A DNA stretch of 64,000 bases from Planctobacterium sp047947135 (GTDB lineage Bacteria > Pseudomonadota > Gammaproteobacteria > Enterobacterales > Alteromonadaceae), in the NCBI GenBank assembly GCA_047947135.1, contig CP170457.1, forward strand, positions 1,612,001-1,676,000, in the 5' to 3' direction. The position numbers were made by a program, and so were the translations under genes. This document shows positions 8,161 through 17,054 of the stretch, piece after piece. The stretch's first letter is position 1; each line of letters opens with the position of its first letter. The notes below the pieces were generated by a model. That model was not told the DNA's origin. It searched no databases and saw only the letters and a list, made by a program, of their open reading frames with translations.

Positions 8161-8323
8161 GCTGACAAGTGTTACCTGGAAAAAGTGCGCTTAGCTTATT
8201 CCATTCCAGAAGCGAGTCAACTGGCAAGGCAACTTTTTGCAAGGTCCTAAATAAGCGCTAGTATTTTAAAGGGAGCCACGGCACAATGCCGCCGCTTTTA
8301 AAACAGGACCTTTGGAGAGGCAG

Positions 8324-8956
8324 TTGGAACAGATACTTTTTACCTTTACATCATTGCTGGCAATGATTAATCCCATCGCTTCTATTCCTGTTTATATCTC
8401 ATTGACACAAGCGCTAAGTATCAAAACCCGTCGTAAAGTTATTCTGACCTCCGTTGGCGCGGCCTTTGTCGCCATGATCATTTTTGCCTTTGCAGGACAG
8501 GCGATTTTCAGCTTCTTTAGCATCAATGTGAATTCGTTGCGAGTGGTGGGTGGTGTGTTGTTCTTTATCATGGGGTATGAAATGTTACGGGGGCGAACGG
8601 TACCTAAAAAGCTCGATGAAGAAACCGATGACAACTATGGCAAAGATATTGCGGTGACACCCTTAGGTATCCCCATGATTTGTGGGCCGGGCGCGATAAC
8701 TATGGTGACGCTGTTTATGCAGGAGGCACAAACCCCCATTCAACAAGCCGAAGTGGCAGCGGGCATCTTGCTCGTTTGTGCCGCAACAGCCATCATTTTT
8801 GCCTTGGGAGAAGGGTTGCTGCGGTTTATGGGTAAAGTGGGTGCCAGTGTCATGATGCGATTGATGGGATTGATCATGATGCTTATCGCTGTTGAGTTTT
8901 TATTTGCAGGCCTACCGCACTATATTCAGTTGATTGTTAACAACGTCAATTTCTGA
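8324..8956 (+). CDS. marC: MarC-family integral membrane protein
   Basis: 210 residues with six predicted helices, matching the MarC family (FTSLLAMINPIASIPVYISLT near the start, GGVLFFIMGYEMLRGR, TPLGIPMICGPGAITMV). The biochemical function of this family is not established; the old link to multiple antibiotic resistance has not held up. The chosen start is the TTG at 8324, with GGAG six bases upstream; a TTG at 8312 would add four residues. No ATG fits. It is convergent with the DUF2721 gene. Confidence 0.85.
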   Translation: MEQILFTFTSLLAMINPIASIPVYISLTQALSIKTRRKVILTSVGAAFVAMIIFAFAGQAIFSFFSINVNSLRVVGGVLFFIMGYEMLRGRTVPKKLDEETDDNYGKDIAVTPLGIPMICGPGAITMVTLFMQEAQTPIQQAEVAAGILLVCAATAIIFALGEGLLRFMGKVGASVMMRLMGLIMMLIAVEFLFAGLPHYIQLIVNNVNF

Positions 8957-8974
8957 TTCTGAGCTATGACAAAA

Positions 8975-9451
8975 TTATTCTTCCGATACATGATTCAGAT
9001 GGCGCAGTTTCAATCGTATACGCAATGAGCTGGTGGCGAGATAGACTTCACGCAAAGAACAAAGTAAAGCACTGATTAGAACGGCTAGAGCCAGAATAAA
9101 GGTAATGGAAATCACCAGTGATAGCTGTACCGTATAGATATGACTGACAAAAAGGGTCGTAATGACCACGCACAGCAATAAGGCGCATAGGGTATAGAGA
9201 CTAAAAGCCTTGTTGATAAGTGAGATGCGTTTCCATAAAAATCGTAACTCTTCTGATTGGGACTTCTTGTCTACCGTATCAGTGGCATCTGGAAGCGAAT
9301 TTTCAATAGTGCGGGCTCTGTCCATCGCTCTACTGAAACGATTGGAAGAGACGCCTAGCAAAGCTGCAATACCGGTGATGAGAAATACAGGTGCAACAGC
9401 TGCTTCGATGACTTTCCCAACATTAATTATCTCTAAAACTTCATTCGACAT
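8975..9451 (-). CDS. DUF2721 family membrane protein
   Basis: 158 residues. It matches the DUF2721 pattern: an N-terminal helix APVFLITGIAALLGVSSNRFSRAMDR followed by a soluble hairpin with a charged RFLWKRISLINKA helix and two further transmembrane helices. This gives about three helices in all. Function is unknown for the family. It stands alone, convergent with marC, with a GGAGA-type ribosome-binding site before the ATG at 9451. Confidence 0.8.
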   Translation of the reverse strand: MSNEVLEIINVGKVIEAAVAPVFLITGIAALLGVSSNRFSRAMDRARTIENSLPDATDTVDKKSQSEELRFLWKRISLINKAFSLYTLCALLLCVVITTLFVSHIYTVQLSLVISITFILALAVLISALLCSLREVYLATSSLRIRLKLRHLNHVSEE

Positions 9452-9649
9452 TTATGCCGTTCTCCTCAAAATCTATCCCTGAATATGCCTGTCGGCTCAA
9501 TTCTGGTGAACTAATTTGTCCCCTTACACAACGTGTGGGAAATATCCTACAACGGTTAGAGCTCTTGGTAATGGTGAAGACATTAGCTTAGCAACTATGA
9601 TTCACATATGTGTAGCCTTTACCAAAAATATCAAATGATAAGAGCGAAA

Positions 9650-9817
9650 ATGCCGTTCAAAGTTTTGGTGAATGATTTGATGCTCCGTTTGGAAAAACAC
9701 CCTCAGGACTATCAGGATTGCTTAGCCATTAAAGATTCTTTGTATGCTGTAGTTGAACACATGGAAGAAGCTGTTGGCAACGTGAAGAGTGTGCAACTTG
9801 GGAAAACTGAGAGCTGA
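9650..9817 (+). CDS. small helical protein, first of three in tandem
   Basis: 55 residues from the ATG at 9650; an in-frame ATG at 9608 would add 14 residues but has no ribosome-binding site. Predicted to be two amphipathic helices (KVLVNDLMLRLEKH and CLAIKDSLYAVVEHMEEAVGNVKSV). It shares size, strand and a DL-x-x-RL-like opening with the genes at 9918 and 10196, so the three may be diverged paralogues. No known family was recognised. It is soluble and acidic to neutral. Confidence 0.5.
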   Translation: MPFKVLVNDLMLRLEKHPQDYQDCLAIKDSLYAVVEHMEEAVGNVKSVQLGKTES

Positions 9818-9917
9818 TTCACATCTATAGAAAAAATTCCTGAAGTGCTGTCAGGTTTTCTGCAATATTTCCGATACAGGAAGCATCAAACGCAAAATTA
9901 TTCCGGAGAGAAGTAAC

Positions 9918-10094
9918 ATGGGATACAAAGAAGATTTGCAAGTTCGTGTGATGCAGCTACTAGGCGAGTTAAACAGTGAAACTCGTCACAGTATGCGCGG
10001 TGATCTAATTGCTATGCAATTACATGAAACGATCGATGCGTTTAAGAGGGAGCAGCAGCAAAATCTGTTGGCGTCTCATCATCCTAGTCATTAA
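9918..10094 (+). CDS. small helical protein, second of three in tandem
   Basis: 58 residues from the ATG at 9918, which is preceded by CCGGAGAGAAG, a strong ribosome-binding site with normal spacing. This supports real translation despite the short length. The sequence opens MGYKEDLQVRVMQLLGEL and is helical, ending in a Gln-rich segment and SHHPSH. No family recognised. It may share ancestry with the flanking small genes (EDLQxR here, EDLQIKL in the third). Confidence 0.6.
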   Translation: MGYKEDLQVRVMQLLGELNSETRHSMRGDLIAMQLHETIDAFKREQQQNLLASHHPSH

Positions 10095-10195
10095 TCCTTT
10101 AGCAGGCAACTAACGTAGGAAATGACTGACATTATGATAAGCCGTTGGCGGCTTTATCAAGCGGTCGAAATACAGAAAAATAGCGGGGATAGATT

Positions 10196-10402
10196 GTGAA
10201 AAAAGAGAAAAGCATGACACCTAAAATGTTATTGGAAGACCTGCAAATTAAGTTGGGTGAAATGGCTGTTAATTTGCATCAGATTCCGCAGAACAGTACC
10301 GAGATTCAATCAATCAACGAGTCTATCGAAGATGTTATCATGGACTTGCAGGTAGTCCGGGATTACCTGAAAGTTGGACATCAGATTCAGTCCAACCTGT
10401 AA
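10196..10402 (+). CDS. small helical protein, third of three in tandem
   Basis: 68 residues from the GTG at 10196; the ATG at 10214 would give 62. Opens with a basic stretch, then MLLEDLQIKLGEMAVNLHQIP and a second long helix INESIEDVIMDLQVVRDYLKVGHQ. The helix-turn-helix hairpin layout is the same as in the 9650 gene. No DNA-binding or membrane motif was seen. A strong inverted repeat follows at 10419 and may terminate the transcript. Confidence 0.55.
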   Translation: MKKEKSMTPKMLLEDLQIKLGEMAVNLHQIPQNSTEIQSINESIEDVIMDLQVVRDYLKVGHQIQSNL

Positions 10403-10418
10403 CCATTCATAAAATAAG

Positions 10419-10460
10419 TGTCCCGTCCTAAAATATGTTGACGGTTTTTTGGACGGGACA
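10419..10460. repeat. 10-bp perfect inverted repeat between the small genes and tolC
   Basis: TGTCCCGTCC (10419-10428) is exactly inverted as GGACGGGACA (10451-10460), with a 22-nt loop containing TTTTTT. It lies between converging genes and could be a terminator. The T-run is inside the loop rather than after the stem, and the ends begin with TG and finish with CA, so a miniature element made from two IS ends is an alternative. Confidence 0.55.
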
Positions 10461-10483
10461 GAATCTAGTTAGCGAGCGATAGT

Positions 10484-11794
10484 TTAGCTACTCACCAATC
10501 CATTGTTGATATCAATGACATCCTGTTCATTCAGGGTGCCCGCTGCCAGTTTTAAACCCAGGACGCTTAATACATAGTTGTAACGTGCCCGAGACAGGTT
10601 ACGTTTGGCATCATATAAGTTTCTGGTACTGTTAAGCACATCAACGATAGTACGGGTACCTACTTCAAATCCTGCTTCGGTAGCTTTTAATGCACTTTCC
10701 GCCGATACCACCGCCTGGTTCAATGCCTTAATACGCGAAATTGCCGCAGTAACGTCAAAGTAATTCGAGCGCACATTTCTGACTACTGAACGATGCACCC
10801 GTTCCCGGTCTTCACTGGTCGCCACAAAGCTGTGTCTTGCCTGTTCTACCTGAGCGGATACGGAACCGCCCTGATAAATTGGCACACTAACGCTTAATTG
10901 CACGTAACTTGTGTTGAATCGCTCATTATTGTCGGTCTCTAGCGCAGCATCAGATGATGCACCAGTGGTATCATTAGAGTTGTACCGACCATACAGGCTG
11001 ACAGATGGGTAGTGCCCGGTATTGGCTATCTCAATATCTTCCTGAGAAATGTCTACACCAATTTTAGCCGCCAACAGTTGCAAATTGCGGTCTTCTGCCG
11101 TAGATACCCAACTTCCAATATCGCTTGGGGCGGGCATGCTGGCGCTAAATGTTTCAGTATTCAGTACTGAAATATCGCTGTAATAGTTACCAGTGATTTC
11201 TCTTAATGCCTCAAGGTTTATTTCTACATTGTTTTGCGCAGAAATTTCGGAAGCCACGGCGTTATCGAATTGCGCCTGCGCTTCATGGACATCAGTAATG
11301 GCGGTTAAACCCACTTCAAAGCGTTGTTTGGTTTGTTCCAATTGGCGTTCGATAGCGCGTTTCTCTGCTTGCGAGAATGCCAGATCATCCTGGGCCTGCA
11401 ATACATCAAAGTAAGCATTCACTGTCCGTAGGATCAAATCTTGTTTTGCCAGGCCATAGTTGGCATCTGCTTGAGACGCCACTAGCTCGGCACGACCCAT
11501 ATTCTTCCAATTTGACCAGTCAAAGATTGATTGGCGCAATTCTAATGTCATATCATTTGAATCACTATGGCGGTCGCCATTAAATCTATCAGCCTGCAGA
11601 CTCAGTGAAATTTGTGGTAATAAGCTTGCCTGACTCAGGCTGATGCCAGAATAAGCCGCATCTTTGTTGGCTTGTGCTCTTAGGGTTGTCGGATCGTTTT
11701 GCAATGCCTGCTGATAAATCTGATATAGATCTTCAGCAAAGGCACTTGACGTCATACTGAATCCAACCAGCATGGACAATAGTGTTTTTTTCAT
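10484..11794 (-). CDS. tolC: TolC outer membrane efflux channel
   Basis: 436 residues from the ATG at 11794 (AGGA six bases upstream; another ATG two codons earlier). A Sec signal peptide ends at AFA. The mature protein shows the TolC repeat pattern: LYQIYQQALQNDPTTLRAQANKDAA, the first helical barrel half, then the structural repeat beginning NLQLLAAKIGVDISQEDIEIANTGHYPSVSLYG, with GFEVGTRTIVDVLNSTRNLYDAKRNLSRARYNYV near the C-terminus. It forms the trimeric exit duct for RND, MFS and type I systems. It is divergent from nudF exactly as in enterics, which supports orthology. Confidence 0.95.
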   Translation of the reverse strand: MKKTLLSMLVGFSMTSSAFAEDLYQIYQQALQNDPTTLRAQANKDAAYSGISLSQASLLPQISLSLQADRFNGDRHSDSNDMTLELRQSIFDWSNWKNMGRAELVASQADANYGLAKQDLILRTVNAYFDVLQAQDDLAFSQAEKRAIERQLEQTKQRFEVGLTAITDVHEAQAQFDNAVASEISAQNNVEINLEALREITGNYYSDISVLNTETFSASMPAPSDIGSWVSTAEDRNLQLLAAKIGVDISQEDIEIANTGHYPSVSLYGRYNSNDTTGASSDAALETDNNERFNTSYVQLSVSVPIYQGGSVSAQVEQARHSFVATSEDRERVHRSVVRNVRSNYFDVTAAISRIKALNQAVVSAESALKATEAGFEVGTRTIVDVLNSTRNLYDAKRNLSRARYNYVLSVLGLKLAAGTLNEQDVIDINNGLVSS

Positions 11795-11961
11795 GTGCAT
11801 TCCTAGTTTAAATAACCTTTTCTGGTTAAAGCTTTAGTCCAATTCCCGTTTTATAGTTATGTTTATGTTTTGCCGCTAAATTTTAATCAATTTCTGCCGT
11901 GAGGTGAAACCCTTTGAAGTAACAGCGCATATCCAAGTGTAACAGAATATTTTATAAATCC

Positions 11962-11988
11962 GCTTTCGGATCGTGATAATCTGAAAGC
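11962..11988. promoter_or_regulatory. inverted repeat in the tolC-nudF divergent region
   Basis: GCTTTCGGAT (11962-11971) and ATCTGAAAGC (11979-11988) form a 10-bp dyad with one G-U type mismatch around a 7-nt centre, about 43 bp before the nudF start. It could be an operator or a leader hairpin for nudF. The rest of 11795-12030 has no feature I can name. Confidence 0.3.
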
Positions 11989-12030
11989 AACTAAATCTAT
12001 GCCACAAAAATTTGATTAATACGGAGAACA

Positions 12031-12651
12031 ATGAGTCTACAAAAATTCAATAAGCAGGATGTGCAAATTGTAGAGACTGATAGGGTATATAATGGCTTTT
12101 TTAAAGTAGACAAGCTGTATGTGAAACATAAGTTGTTTTCTGGCGGCTGGACTGGTGAAATTGCCAGAGAAATTTTTGAGCGCGGTCATGCGGTGGCAAT
12201 GCTGCCTTATGACCCGGTTCGGGACGAAATTGTGTTGATTGAACAGTTTCGGGTTGGCGCTTTGGATACTGTCGCAACTCCGTGGTTATTAGAAATAATC
12301 GCGGGTATGATTGATGAAGGTGAAGAGCCTGATGATGTCTGCCGCCGAGAAGCGATGGAAGAGGCGGGACTGACAGTTGGGAAATTAGTAAAGATAATGC
12401 AGTATTTACCCAGCCCGGGGGGGATGACAGAGTCAATACATTTGTATATCGGGGCTGTGGATGCCACGAATGCAGGCGGAATTCATGGTCTCGAAAGTGA
12501 AAATGAAGATATTCGAGTGCACCGTTTACCTCGTTTAAAAGTATTACAAATGTTAAAAGCTGGAAAATTTGATAATTCTGCCATCATAATTGCGCTACAA
12601 TGGTTCGCACTGAATTTTGATGACATAAAGAAACAGTTACTCGATGAATGA
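12031..12651 (+). CDS. nudF: ADP-ribose pyrophosphatase NudF
   Basis: 206-residue Nudix hydrolase that splits ADP-ribose to AMP and ribose 5-phosphate. The Nudix box is complete (GMIDEGEEPDDVCRREAMEEAGL, about 100-122), preceded by LPYDPVRDEIVLIEQFRVGA and followed by YLPSPGGMTESIHLYIG, which is typical of the ADP-ribose subfamily. The ATG follows CGGAGAAC. It overlaps yqiB by 8 bp and heads the nudF-yqiB-cpdA-yqiA-parE row. Confidence 0.95.
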   Translation: MSLQKFNKQDVQIVETDRVYNGFFKVDKLYVKHKLFSGGWTGEIAREIFERGHAVAMLPYDPVRDEIVLIEQFRVGALDTVATPWLLEIIAGMIDEGEEPDDVCRREAMEEAGLTVGKLVKIMQYLPSPGGMTESIHLYIGAVDATNAGGIHGLESENEDIRVHRLPRLKVLQMLKAGKFDNSAIIIALQWFALNFDDIKKQLLDE

Positions 12652-13084
12652 TGTAGTCAGAAAAAAGTATTTCCCTAATCTCACTGGCCTACACGCCATG
12701 TGTGATGCGAACTACGCTTGCCTGATGAAACTTTTACCGGAAGTGGACGAAGAGCAATTGAGTTACCAATTTGGCGGCCGGGACGAATTGCAATACAAAA
12801 TTGCGATTGTCGAGTGCAGCCGTTACACCACAATGTTGGAAATCAAACAAGTGCATCCGGGATTGCCTACGTTTTTAAAAGCCAGTATGCAGGTACGCTT
12901 ATATCATGACGCTCGCATGGCTGAGGTTATTTCTTCTCAGCATATCTCCCGGCTCAAACCCAGTTATGGCTACCCCAATGCCAGAATGCACCAGCGCAAT
13001 GAAAAAGAAATGGTCAACTACTTCCTTTCCGAATGGCTACATTTTTGTCAGCAAAAGAACATCGTGGACCCAGAAAAAGCCTAG
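12644..13084 (+). CDS. yqiB: DUF1249 family protein YqiB
   Basis: 146-residue soluble protein of the DUF1249 (YqiB) family, recognised by YFPNLTGLHAMCDANYACLMKLLP, CSRYTTMLEI, MQVRLYHDARMAEV and NEKEMVNYFLSEWLHFC. The biochemical function is unknown. Its start lies inside the end of nudF, and cpdA starts 3 bases after its stop, so it is surely co-translated with both. Confidence 0.92.
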   Translation: MNDVVRKKYFPNLTGLHAMCDANYACLMKLLPEVDEEQLSYQFGGRDELQYKIAIVECSRYTTMLEIKQVHPGLPTFLKASMQVRLYHDARMAEVISSQHISRLKPSYGYPNARMHQRNEKEMVNYFLSEWLHFCQQKNIVDPEKA

Positions 13085-13087
13085 GGT

Positions 13088-13828
13088 GTGATTAGTCGCA
13101 TTATTCAAATCACTGATTGTCATTTATATGGCGACCGCAGTCGTGTCAGTTACGCTGACATCAATCCGTTCCAAAGTTTGCAACAGGTGCTAAAGCAGGC
13201 ACAGCAGGAATCCCCCGACAAAGTCGTATTTACCGGCGATCTTAGCAGTGATGACAGCGCTGCCAGCTATCAGGCATTTCATTATCTCGTCACAGAGGCC
13301 TTTCCCGAAACTGCGATATCCATTATTCCGGGCAATCATGATGATATTCAAAATATGCAACAGTGCTTGCCAGCAGCCTGGCTAAAGAATGATGAAAGTG
13401 AGCGGTGGCGCAGTTTCAACATCATTTATCTCAATAGTCAATATCGAGGAAAACAAGGCATGATATCAGAGGCAGCACTTGAGTGGTTGCAGCATGAATT
13501 GCGCTCGATAGGCACCGCAACCCTGGTATTTGTTCATCATCATCCTATGGCAACCCAGTCATTTATGGATAAACACAACTGGATCAACGCCGATGCTTTT
13601 TTATCGATAGTGGGAAACGGTGTGCAGCCTGTGTATGTTTTACATGGCCACATTCATCATGCCAGCGAAAGGCGGCATCGCAATGCCCATATTTGGTCTG
13701 CACCTTCAAGCTGTTGGCAATGGACCATGACGCGGGAGTTTGGTGTAAGCAATAAACCGCCCGGGTATCGGATTATTGACCTCGACTCAAACGGAGTATC
13801 AACTTCGATTAAACGACTCAACCAATAA
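13088..13828 (+). CDS. cpdA: 3',5'-cyclic AMP phosphodiesterase CpdA
   Basis: 246-residue metallophosphoesterase that hydrolyses cAMP and so tunes CRP-dependent expression. The class III motifs are present in order: DCHLYGD, TGDLSSDDS, GNHDD, VHHHP and HGHIHH, giving the dinuclear metal site. Translation starts at a GTG (13088), three bases past the yqiB stop. Length and position in the nudF-yqiB-cpdA-yqiA-parE row match E. coli. Confidence 0.94.
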   Translation: MISRIIQITDCHLYGDRSRVSYADINPFQSLQQVLKQAQQESPDKVVFTGDLSSDDSAASYQAFHYLVTEAFPETAISIIPGNHDDIQNMQQCLPAAWLKNDESERWRSFNIIYLNSQYRGKQGMISEAALEWLQHELRSIGTATLVFVHHHPMATQSFMDKHNWINADAFLSIVGNGVQPVYVLHGHIHHASERRHRNAHIWSAPSSCWQWTMTREFGVSNKPPGYRIIDLDSNGVSTSIKRLNQ

Positions 13829-13839
13829 AAAGAGAACAT

Positions 13840-14427
13840 ATGTGTGATACCGAAACAAAAACGCTGATTTATCTGCACGGCTTTTTAAGTTCGCCACAAT
13901 CAGTGAAAGCGCAGCAAACTAAAGAATTTTGGCAAAAACAGTATCCTGATATTCAGTTTTTTTGCGAGCAACTGCCTTATCATCCAGAACCGACCAAAGA
14001 GATGTTGCACGAACTAATGCATCAACACGAGGGTGAACATATTGGTTTTATAGGCAGCTCGTTGGGTGGCTTTCTTGCCAGTTATCTGGTTGAGCATTTT
14101 GGTGGCAAGGCCGTGTTGATTAACCCCGCTGTTACACCTTATCGGGTGTTAGCCGAATACCTTGGTGAGCATGTGCATCCGTATACGCAAGAATCCTTTG
14201 AATTAAGTGAGCAGCATATGCAGTACCTTAAAACTATGGATACGCCTAAGCTTCAGCAGCCAGAGAATTATTGGGTTTTGCTGCAAACTGGTGATGAAAC
14301 ACTGGACTATAAAGAAGCGGAACAAAAGTATCGCGATAGCAAATTGACTATCGAACAAGGCGGCGATCATGCCTTTCAGGGGTATGAGCGTTTTTTACCG
14401 GATATCTTTGCTTTTTTGTTCAGATAA
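13840..14427 (+). CDS. yqiA: YqiA esterase
   Basis: 195-residue alpha/beta hydrolase of the YqiA family, known to hydrolyse acyl-CoA and p-nitrophenyl esters. An oxyanion-side YLHGFLSSP is followed by the nucleophile elbow GSSLGG (Ser74), and catalytic Asp and His are likely in TGDETLDY and GGDHAFQGYERF. The start follows AAGAGAAC. It lies between cpdA and parE as in enterics. Confidence 0.92.
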   Translation: MCDTETKTLIYLHGFLSSPQSVKAQQTKEFWQKQYPDIQFFCEQLPYHPEPTKEMLHELMHQHEGEHIGFIGSSLGGFLASYLVEHFGGKAVLINPAVTPYRVLAEYLGEHVHPYTQESFELSEQHMQYLKTMDTPKLQQPENYWVLLQTGDETLDYKEAEQKYRDSKLTIEQGGDHAFQGYERFLPDIFAFLFR

Positions 14428-14510
14428 GCTGTGCAAAGATGTATATTGATGAACACCTTGATAATCCTGAATTAATCAGTCACCAACAATAATAATAAGT
14501 AGCAAGTCAT

Positions 14511-16409
14511 ATGAGTGAGCAATCCTATAACGCGGAATCCATTGAGGTCCTAAATGGTCTCGAGCCGGTACAGCGCCGTCCGGGCATGTATACTGATACC
14601 ACCCGCCCCAATCACTTAAGTCAGGAAGTGATCGACAACAGCGTCGATGAAGCGCTTGCCGGACATGCCAGCACGATAAAAGTGACATTGTTTGAAGACC
14701 AGTCTCTGGAAGTCGTAGATGATGGTCGCGGTATGCCGGTTGATATTCATCCCGAAGAGGGGATGTCGGGTGTTGAACTGATCATGACCAAGCTCCATGC
14801 CGGCGGAAAATTCTCCAACAAGAATTACCAGTTTTCTGGTGGTTTACATGGTGTCGGGATTTCCGTAGTGAACGCGCTTTCTACCAGAGTTGATGTGCAT
14901 GTGCGTCGTGATAGTAAGGTATTCCATATCGCCTTTGAAAATGGCAATAAGGTCTCGGAACTTCAGGTCATCGATTCCTGTGGTAAACGTAACACCGGTA
15001 CGACCTTGCGATTCTGGCCTGATGCCAGCTATTTTGATTCGGCAAAGTTCTCCGTCAGTAAGTTAATGCATATTTTACGGGCCAAAGCGGTATTGTGTCC
15101 GGGGTTGAGAATTAAGTTTGACGATAAAGTCAGCAAAGAAGTGACTGAGTGGTACTACGAAGACGGATTACGCGATTATTTGGTTCAGGCCAATAAAGAT
15201 TTTATCACGCTACCTGAAGACGAACCCTTTATCGGTCACTTTAGCGGTAATAATGAGACCGCCGATTGGGCTGTTAGCTGGTTACCAGAGGGTGGTGATG
15301 TGGTCAGCGAGAGTTACGTTAACCTTATTCCAACTGCGCAGGGTGGAACACATGTTAATGGCCTGCGGCAGGGATTGCTGGAAGCCATGCGGGAATTCTG
15401 TGAGTTCCGAAACTTATTACCCCGCGGCGTCAAGCTGTCTCCGGAAGATATCTGGGATAAATGCAGTTACATTCTGTCTACCAAAATGCAGGATCCGCAG
15501 TTCGCCGGACAAACCAAAGAACGTTTATCTTCACGACAAGCTGCGGCATTTGTATCTGGAGTGGTCAAAGACGCGTTTAGCCTATGGCTGAATCAGCATA
15601 CCGATATTGCCGAATTATTGGCTGATTTTTGTATTAATAATGCCCAACGTCGTCTGCGCCAAAGTAAAAAAGTAGCACGCAAAAAAGTCACTCAGGGACC
15701 CGCTCTGCCGGGCAAACTGACCGATTGTACAACCCAGGACAACACCCGCTCCGAACTTTTTCTGGTGGAAGGGGATTCGGCTGGTGGTTCGGCTAAACAG
15801 GCACGAGACCGGGAATTTCAGGCTGTCATGCCATTGCGCGGCAAGATACTCAATAGTTGGGAGGTGGATTCCAGTCAGGTTTTAGCCTCTCAGGAAATTC
15901 ATGATATTTCCGTGGCGCTTGGCATCGATCCGGACAGTGAGGATTTAAGTGGACTGCGCTACGGTAAAGTCTGTATTTTGGCGGACGCTGACTCTGATGG
16001 TTTGCACATCGCAACGTTATTGTGTGCTTTATTTGTCAAACATTTCAGAACGCTGGTGGATTGCGGTCATGTGTATGTTGCCATGCCCCCGCTATATCGT
16101 ATAGATGTCGGCAAAGAAGTCTTTTACGCGTTGGATGAAGGTGAAAAAGAAGGTGTGCTGGACCGCATTCAGGCGGAAAAGAAAAAAGGTAAAGTGAATG
16201 TGCAACGCTTTAAAGGACTGGGGGAAATGAACCCAATCCAATTGCGTGAAACCACGATGGACCCCAATACCCGACGATTGGTTCAACTCACCGTTGATGA
16301 TGGTCAGCAAATGCTGGAATTAATGGATATGCTGCTGGCTAAAAAACGCAGCTCGGAACGTAAAGACTGGCTGGAAAGCAAAGGGAACCTGGCTGAAGTT
16401 GAGCTGTGA
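14511..16409 (+). CDS. parE: DNA topoisomerase IV subunit B
   Basis: 632-residue ATPase subunit of topoisomerase IV, which decatenates daughter chromosomes. GHKL ATPase motifs are visible: DNSVDEALAGHA, DDGRGMPVDIH, GGLHGVGISVVNALS and AQGGTHVNGLR, followed by the TOPRIM region with LVEGDSAGGSAKQARDR (EGDSA) and ADADSDGLHIATLL (DxDxD), and the C-terminal QRFKGLGEMNP. Length matches E. coli ParE (630). It is last in the nudF row; parC is outside the window. Confidence 0.97.
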   Translation: MSEQSYNAESIEVLNGLEPVQRRPGMYTDTTRPNHLSQEVIDNSVDEALAGHASTIKVTLFEDQSLEVVDDGRGMPVDIHPEEGMSGVELIMTKLHAGGKFSNKNYQFSGGLHGVGISVVNALSTRVDVHVRRDSKVFHIAFENGNKVSELQVIDSCGKRNTGTTLRFWPDASYFDSAKFSVSKLMHILRAKAVLCPGLRIKFDDKVSKEVTEWYYEDGLRDYLVQANKDFITLPEDEPFIGHFSGNNETADWAVSWLPEGGDVVSESYVNLIPTAQGGTHVNGLRQGLLEAMREFCEFRNLLPRGVKLSPEDIWDKCSYILSTKMQDPQFAGQTKERLSSRQAAAFVSGVVKDAFSLWLNQHTDIAELLADFCINNAQRRLRQSKKVARKKVTQGPALPGKLTDCTTQDNTRSELFLVEGDSAGGSAKQARDREFQAVMPLRGKILNSWEVDSSQVLASQEIHDISVALGIDPDSEDLSGLRYGKVCILADADSDGLHIATLLCALFVKHFRTLVDCGHVYVAMPPLYRIDVGKEVFYALDEGEKEGVLDRIQAEKKKGKVNVQRFKGLGEMNPIQLRETTMDPNTRRLVQLTVDDGQQMLELMDMLLAKKRSSERKDWLESKGNLAEVEL

Positions 16410-16610
16410 CTTATGCCAATTTACATAGTCGTTGCAGTGAATACAGCTGTCTAAGTTAAGGTACAGAGGCTACCTTTGTACAGGATAAATAATGTTTGCT
16501 TTGCGCTGTTCGATGGTATGCTAAACTCTGCGGCACAACAGGGGCTTTCAGTATAAAGTCGGCTGATTTAGTCTGACGATGAGCAGTCAGGAAAGTAGTG
16601 AAGTAAATAG

Positions 16611-17054
16611 ATGAATAGCGAACCGTTAGTATGTAAAGCGAAATACGGTAGTCTGTCAATGGAAAGGCAGGGACGCATCGTTGTGTGTCGCTTCAAAGGT
16701 TCAATTAATCACACACTATTAAATTTTTTTACTAAGAATTTACCCACAGTTTTAGGTGATTTGCAGGGGCAACAATGGGGTTATTTAAGTAGTTCCGGCG
16801 AAGTCGATGCGGGTACACCCGAGTCAGAAAAATTATTGGTTCAAGCAGGGAAAAAAGTGCTGCAACTTGGCTGCGTTAAAGCCGCTTATGTATTGACTTC
16901 CGCTATTGCGATTGCTCAAACCCGAAAAGCCCGAAGTATCTGTGGTGTTACTGAGCCTTTAGAGGACATCATATTCAGTAGCGAAGAAGATGCTAAGCGA
17001 TTTTTGCAAGAACAATTAGCTATTATCCTGAATTCAGATGGTGAGAATTCATGA
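16611..17054 (+). CDS. hypothetical cytoplasmic protein, possibly STAS-like
   Basis: 147 residues, no signal peptide or membrane segment. An alternating beta/alpha pattern (RQGRIVVCRFKGSINHTLLNFFTKNLPTV, WGYLSSSGEVD, VKAAYVLTSAIAIAQTRKAR, FSSEEDAKRFLQEQL) recalls the small STAS/SpoIIAA-like fold, but I do not recognise a named family. Its last codon overlaps the ATG of the next gene (ATGA), so the two are co-translated with a predicted periplasmic binding protein. The preceding 200 bp holds a weak AAGGTA/TACCTT hairpin (16458-16476) after parE and a possible TTTGCT-16-TATGCT promoter. Confidence 0.7.
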   Translation: MNSEPLVCKAKYGSLSMERQGRIVVCRFKGSINHTLLNFFTKNLPTVLGDLQGQQWGYLSSSGEVDAGTPESEKLLVQAGKKVLQLGCVKAAYVLTSAIAIAQTRKARSICGVTEPLEDIIFSSEEDAKRFLQEQLAIILNSDGENS

